Positions 61,687-64,000 of a stretch of 64,000 bases of DNA are shown here, piece after piece. A program made the translations under genes and the position numbers. Location of the stretch: NCBI GenBank assembly GCA_025331125.1, contig JAOALB010000044.1, positions 97,250 through 161,249 on the forward strand. Direction: 5' to 3'. The notes beneath the pieces were generated by a model. That model ran no database searches, had not been told where the DNA came from, and was given only the letters and a program-made list of their open reading frames with translations. Origin of the DNA: Mycogone perniciosa (lineage: Eukaryota > Ascomycota > Sordariomycetes > Hypocreales > Hypocreaceae). Numbering within the stretch: the first letter of the stretch is position 1; every line of letters starts with the position of its first letter.

Positions 61687-62146
61687 ACTTCTTCAACAGC
61701 AGCATCACCGCCATTGGCCTCCTCCTCATTGGCCGCCGGAGGAGCGTCACCGCCGGGCCCACTAGCACCGACAGCACCACCGCCACGGGCCACATTCCGG
61801 GCGGCCTGCTCTCGGGCAGCCGCCCCTAACACCGCCATGGTCTCGGGGTCAAGCCCCATCTGCTCCAACGCCCGCCGCTGGGTCTGGGACAGACCCCCAT
61901 CGGGAGCCTGCCCAGGTCCCAGCGGACAGGCCACTGCATGATGGCCCGGAAGCCTACAACGATGACAAAGGTTGTCACCGCCGGCGCCGCCACGGCCGCC
62001 TGTGGGTTGAACCCCATCTCGAGGAGCACCCACCGCAGGGTGTAGGAGGGACCCCCATAGGGAGCCCGCCCTGGCCTAAGCGGGTAGGCGGCCGTGGCCA
62101 TTGGCTGCCGCCCGGGCCGCTGCCGAGGTGATGTTGAGGTTGAGAT

Positions 62147-62210
62147 ATTCTATAGCATAGTCAACAATGTATACTTTGATCATGGACTTGGTGTAGAAAG
62201 CGATACTTAC
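62147..62210 (-). repeat. homologous intron copy X
   Basis: On the minus strand, intron GTAAGTATCGC... to GACTATGCTATAG. It aligns with copy Y at 62360-62423 through blocks AGTCCATGAT, AAAG, TTG.TGACTA and GCTATAGAAT, roughly three quarters identical by eye. Confidence 0.75.
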
Positions 62211-62267
62211 TGGTCCCGAAAAATTGTCGATGGAAGACTCCGCCTCCGCCGCGCCTACCACCGCTTC

Positions 62268-62315
62268 GGGGTTGAACCCCATTGCTTCATGTGGTGGTTC
62301 ATGGGGTTCAACCCC
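62268..62315. repeat. perfect 15-nt inverted repeat
   Basis: GGGGTTGAACCCCAT (62268-62282) and ATGGGGTTCAACCCC (62301-62315) with an 18-nt spacer. Each arm is itself nearly palindromic. A related GGTTGAACCCCAT occurs at 62006-62018, within the neighbouring coding unit. Confidence 0.9.
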
Positions 62316-62359
62316 TTTGGTCGCCCCCGCCACTGATGAAGTTGGTGGTGTAGTGGTTC

Positions 62360-62423
62360 ATTCTATAGCCTAGTCAGCAACATGTCCCTTTCATCATGGA
62401 CTCAGTGGAGAGTGACAACTTAC
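62360..62423 (-). repeat. homologous intron copy Y
   Basis: On the minus strand, intron GTAAGTTGTCAC... to GACTAGGCTATAG, homologous to copy X at 62147-62210. Both copies begin at GTAAGT and end at TATAGAAT, so the similarity covers the intron from end to end. Confidence 0.75.
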
Positions 62424-62863
62424 TTGAGAAGGGTGTCTTTTGGCGAGTGTCTTTGTTGGAGACTCTTGGGCGGGGGAACGTAGCGAGTGCGAAGGCGGGC
62501 GGAGGGGAGTCTGCTGCAAACTGCTGTCAGCCCTGATCATGAAATGGTGATCAGGAGATGATGAACTTACTGTTTGATTGATTGATTGATTGGCTTCAAG
62601 ATAGGAAACGATGATAGTCAGTATATCTCTGATGATATGATGGCGTTGGGGCGGATGGTGTGGAAGGAAGAAGAAAGAGAGCAAGGAAAAAAAAGGAAAC
62701 GCAGAAATTTTGGGGGGAGAGGGCTATTTATCCTCATTGACTGAAGCACGTGCTACTGTCTATGTTGCTATACTGACAGCTGACTGGGAATTTCTGACAG
62801 CTGGTTGTTCGGGCGGTCCTCGATGCGTACCCCCTACAGGTCTACAGGTGCCAGATAGACCCT

Positions 62864-63359
62864 AGTTAACTCGTCGAGGATCTCTGGCGCATTTGTCGAA
62901 GATGAGGGAGCCACTCCCTTGGCAGACATCAACCAAAACCTCTCCGTTTTAGCTGCATGTTATCGACGAATGCTCGACAACGCCGATATATTCATCCAAC
63001 AGAGCACGAACCCGGCTGGATCAGTGTGACACTTCCATCACGAAGACTGGAATAGAGCATACAATGCAATTGCCGCGGCCAAGTCCAGACGTGGATTCAA
63101 ACCCAACTTCGCTTACACCAACAAACTCTTGCCAACTGCCCGCTCGGTCTCGTATGGTATGGCGAGTGACGAAATCGTCAGGCGAGTTGTGGAAGTTAGC
63201 AAAAACACCAGGAACACTTTGGCGGCGGGGGAAGCTATGAGGGAGCGCCGCCTACTGATGTTTACGGATTCAAAGGGGGGAAATCCAGTGTATATCAACC
63301 TTGGCCAGCTCTTCGTCTTTGCTTTCTTCCAGTGCAAGGGTCACTTGTTATACGGCTAG
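62864..63359 (+). pseudogene. degraded open frame, unknown
   Basis: A frame open from 62864 to 63359 except for one TGA at 63027-63029. Protein-like segments are ADINQNLSVLAACYRRMLDN, ADIFIQQSTNPAGSV, then HFHHEDWNRAYNAIAAAKSR, GMASDEIVRRVVEVSKNTRN and LMFTDSKGGNPVYINLGQLF. No start codon fits and I do not recognise the family. The TGA could be a C-to-T change of CGA. It lies between the inverted-repeat arms. Confidence 0.4.
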
Positions 63360-63436
63360 GTTTCTCGATCGGATATCGGACTGTCAGGGACACTAAATAC
63401 ATAAAAGATATTGTTCTCGGTCGGCCAGGCGCCTGA

Positions 63437-63632
63437 GCCGATGCAGCAGTAGCTGATTTTTTCAGTTTTTTGGGAGTTTTTTGGGAGTTTTTTGGCCTTT
63501 TTTTTTAAAAAGCAAAAGACCTTACACTTCAATTTGCTTTAACTGGCTTTAATGCCTAAATATAATATTCCTGCATTACAATAAATAATATTAAGTCGAC
63601 TAGATAGATAGGATAAAAGATAAATAAATACC
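63437..63632 (-). repeat. inverted repeat, right arm
   Basis: Reverse complement of 61507-61686 with extra A/T expansions. Compared with the left arm it is shifted toward A and T (for example GCAATG to GTAATG, and CTCAG to CTTAA in shared blocks). It begins GCCGATGCAGCAGTAGCTG. Confidence 0.85.
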
Positions 63633-63924
63633 TGTTAATATTAGTATTATTATATCTTGAAATAACTATAGGCCCTAAATATTATTTTATTGGGTTAGGT
63701 AGGCTAAGGACCTACCACTTATTAGCGCTTATCAGCGCTAGGGAGCTCTTATCTGCTTACATAGCAGATACTAGCTGATATATACATCGCGTAAGCGATA
63801 TATCAGACTATATAGGCGCTTACAACGCATATATTCTACGTTTTCCTTTATATTAACTATATATATGTATAGCGAGGCCATTACAGTATATTTATTACTA
63901 GAATCAAGCTTTATTCCTATTTCT
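63540..63924. other. A+T-rich tract with short palindromes
   Basis: Very A+T-rich, dominated by TATA, TTAT and ATAT words. Small hairpins are visible: AGCGCTTATCAGCGCT at about 63724, and CTGATATAT...ATATATCAG around 63775-63806 enclosing CGCGTAAGCG. It resembles mutated, silenced mobile DNA in fungal genomes. No gene. Confidence 0.6.
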
Positions 63925-64000
63925 TGTCACGACCCGACCAGGCCAAGGCCCGGGTCCGGAAGAATATCGGAACGACGGGCCAATAAGAACATGATCACTA
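63925..64000 (+). mobile_element. apparent 5' end of a Ty3/gypsy-type LTR
   Basis: TGTCACGACCCGACCAGGCC with CCCGGGTCCGG shortly after, beginning with the canonical TG. Many fungal gypsy LTRs start TGTCACGACCC. The element runs off the window, so this rests on the first 75 bases only. Confidence 0.5.

Larger units (their letters stand above)
61626..62700 (-). pseudogene. zinc-knuckle (CCHC) protein gene, repeated and degraded
   Basis: The minus strand carries a zinc knuckle CHRCRLPGHHAVAC (C-x2-C-x4-H-x4-C) at about 61930-61970, followed by PLGPGQAPDGGLSQTQRRAL, EQMGLDPETMAVL and an Ala/Gly-rich tail ending in a Phe/Val run (stop 61626). Upstream lies a diverged second copy of the same unit (AAYPLRPGRAPYGGPSYTLR, EMGFNPQ), in which the last zinc-binding Cys has become Tyr, and a third MGFNPEAVV copy. 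Strong donors GTAAGT at 62573, 62423 and 62210 show a multi-exon gene on this strand. The frames of the units do not connect without a shift, and I find no clean start codon. CCHC knuckles are common in retroelement gag proteins, so an element origin is possible. Confidence 0.55.

Noticed and set aside
62268..62315. tRNA T-arm-like GGTTCAACCCC
   Set aside because: No cloverleaf or anticodon arm around it; it belongs to the inverted repeat in a coding-like exon.
1..64000. CRISPR arrays, operons, telomere repeats, rRNA or tRNA genes
   Set aside because: The genome is fungal; I found no regular spacer arrays, TTAGGG runs or recognisable tRNA/rRNA sequence.

Overview
This 64 kb window is nuclear DNA of a filamentous ascomycete (Pezizomycotina; a sordariomycete such as a Hypocreales member is my guess, not shown by the sequence). 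The evidence is many short introns of about 48-95 nt with GTRNGT donors and CTRAC branch sites, long intergenic spaces, and a gene set that includes an Iec3-type INO80 subunit, a class I chitin synthase, translin, Sly1 and Ups2. Exon structures were worked out by keeping reading frame across consensus splice sites; none is supported by transcript data here.

Layout. 1-21 kb: the 3' end of a CCR4-NOT subunit gene (Not3/Not5), a small coiled-coil protein, a C2H2 zinc-finger protein, a long disordered protein (- strand), a golgin-like coiled-coil protein, a short-chain dehydrogenase, NADP-isocitrate dehydrogenase, and the INO80 subunit Iec3 (-). 21-33 kb: the SM protein Sly1 (-), a PNUTS-like CCCH protein, translin (-), and a U2 snRNA gene (-) that is easily missed because spurious ORFs cover it. 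34-42 kb: a secreted S53 peptidase, a one-membrane-segment protein (-) and a class I chitin synthase (-). 45-49 kb: a probable bicovalent FAD oxidoreductase beside an NmrA-like gene that appears to have lost its start codon and a splice donor. 50-60 kb: two unrecognised proteins, a peroxiredoxin-like protein, a P-loop kinase (-) whose Walker A motif is interrupted by a GC-AG intron, methionine aminopeptidase 2 and a Ups2-like lipid-transfer protein.

60.3-64 kb is different: a decayed Ty1/copia fragment, a degraded zinc-knuckle gene with two mutually homologous introns and repeated coding units, a pair of inverted repeats of about 180 nt that lie about 1.75 kb apart and differ mostly by transitions, an A+T-rich hairpin-rich tract, and the apparent start of a gypsy-type LTR at the window edge. 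This is the best place to look for something undescribed.

The genes are mostly unrelated housekeeping functions and do not form one pathway. A short motif (TACGGAGTA / TACTCCGTA) recurs across the intergenic spaces and seems to be absent from exons.
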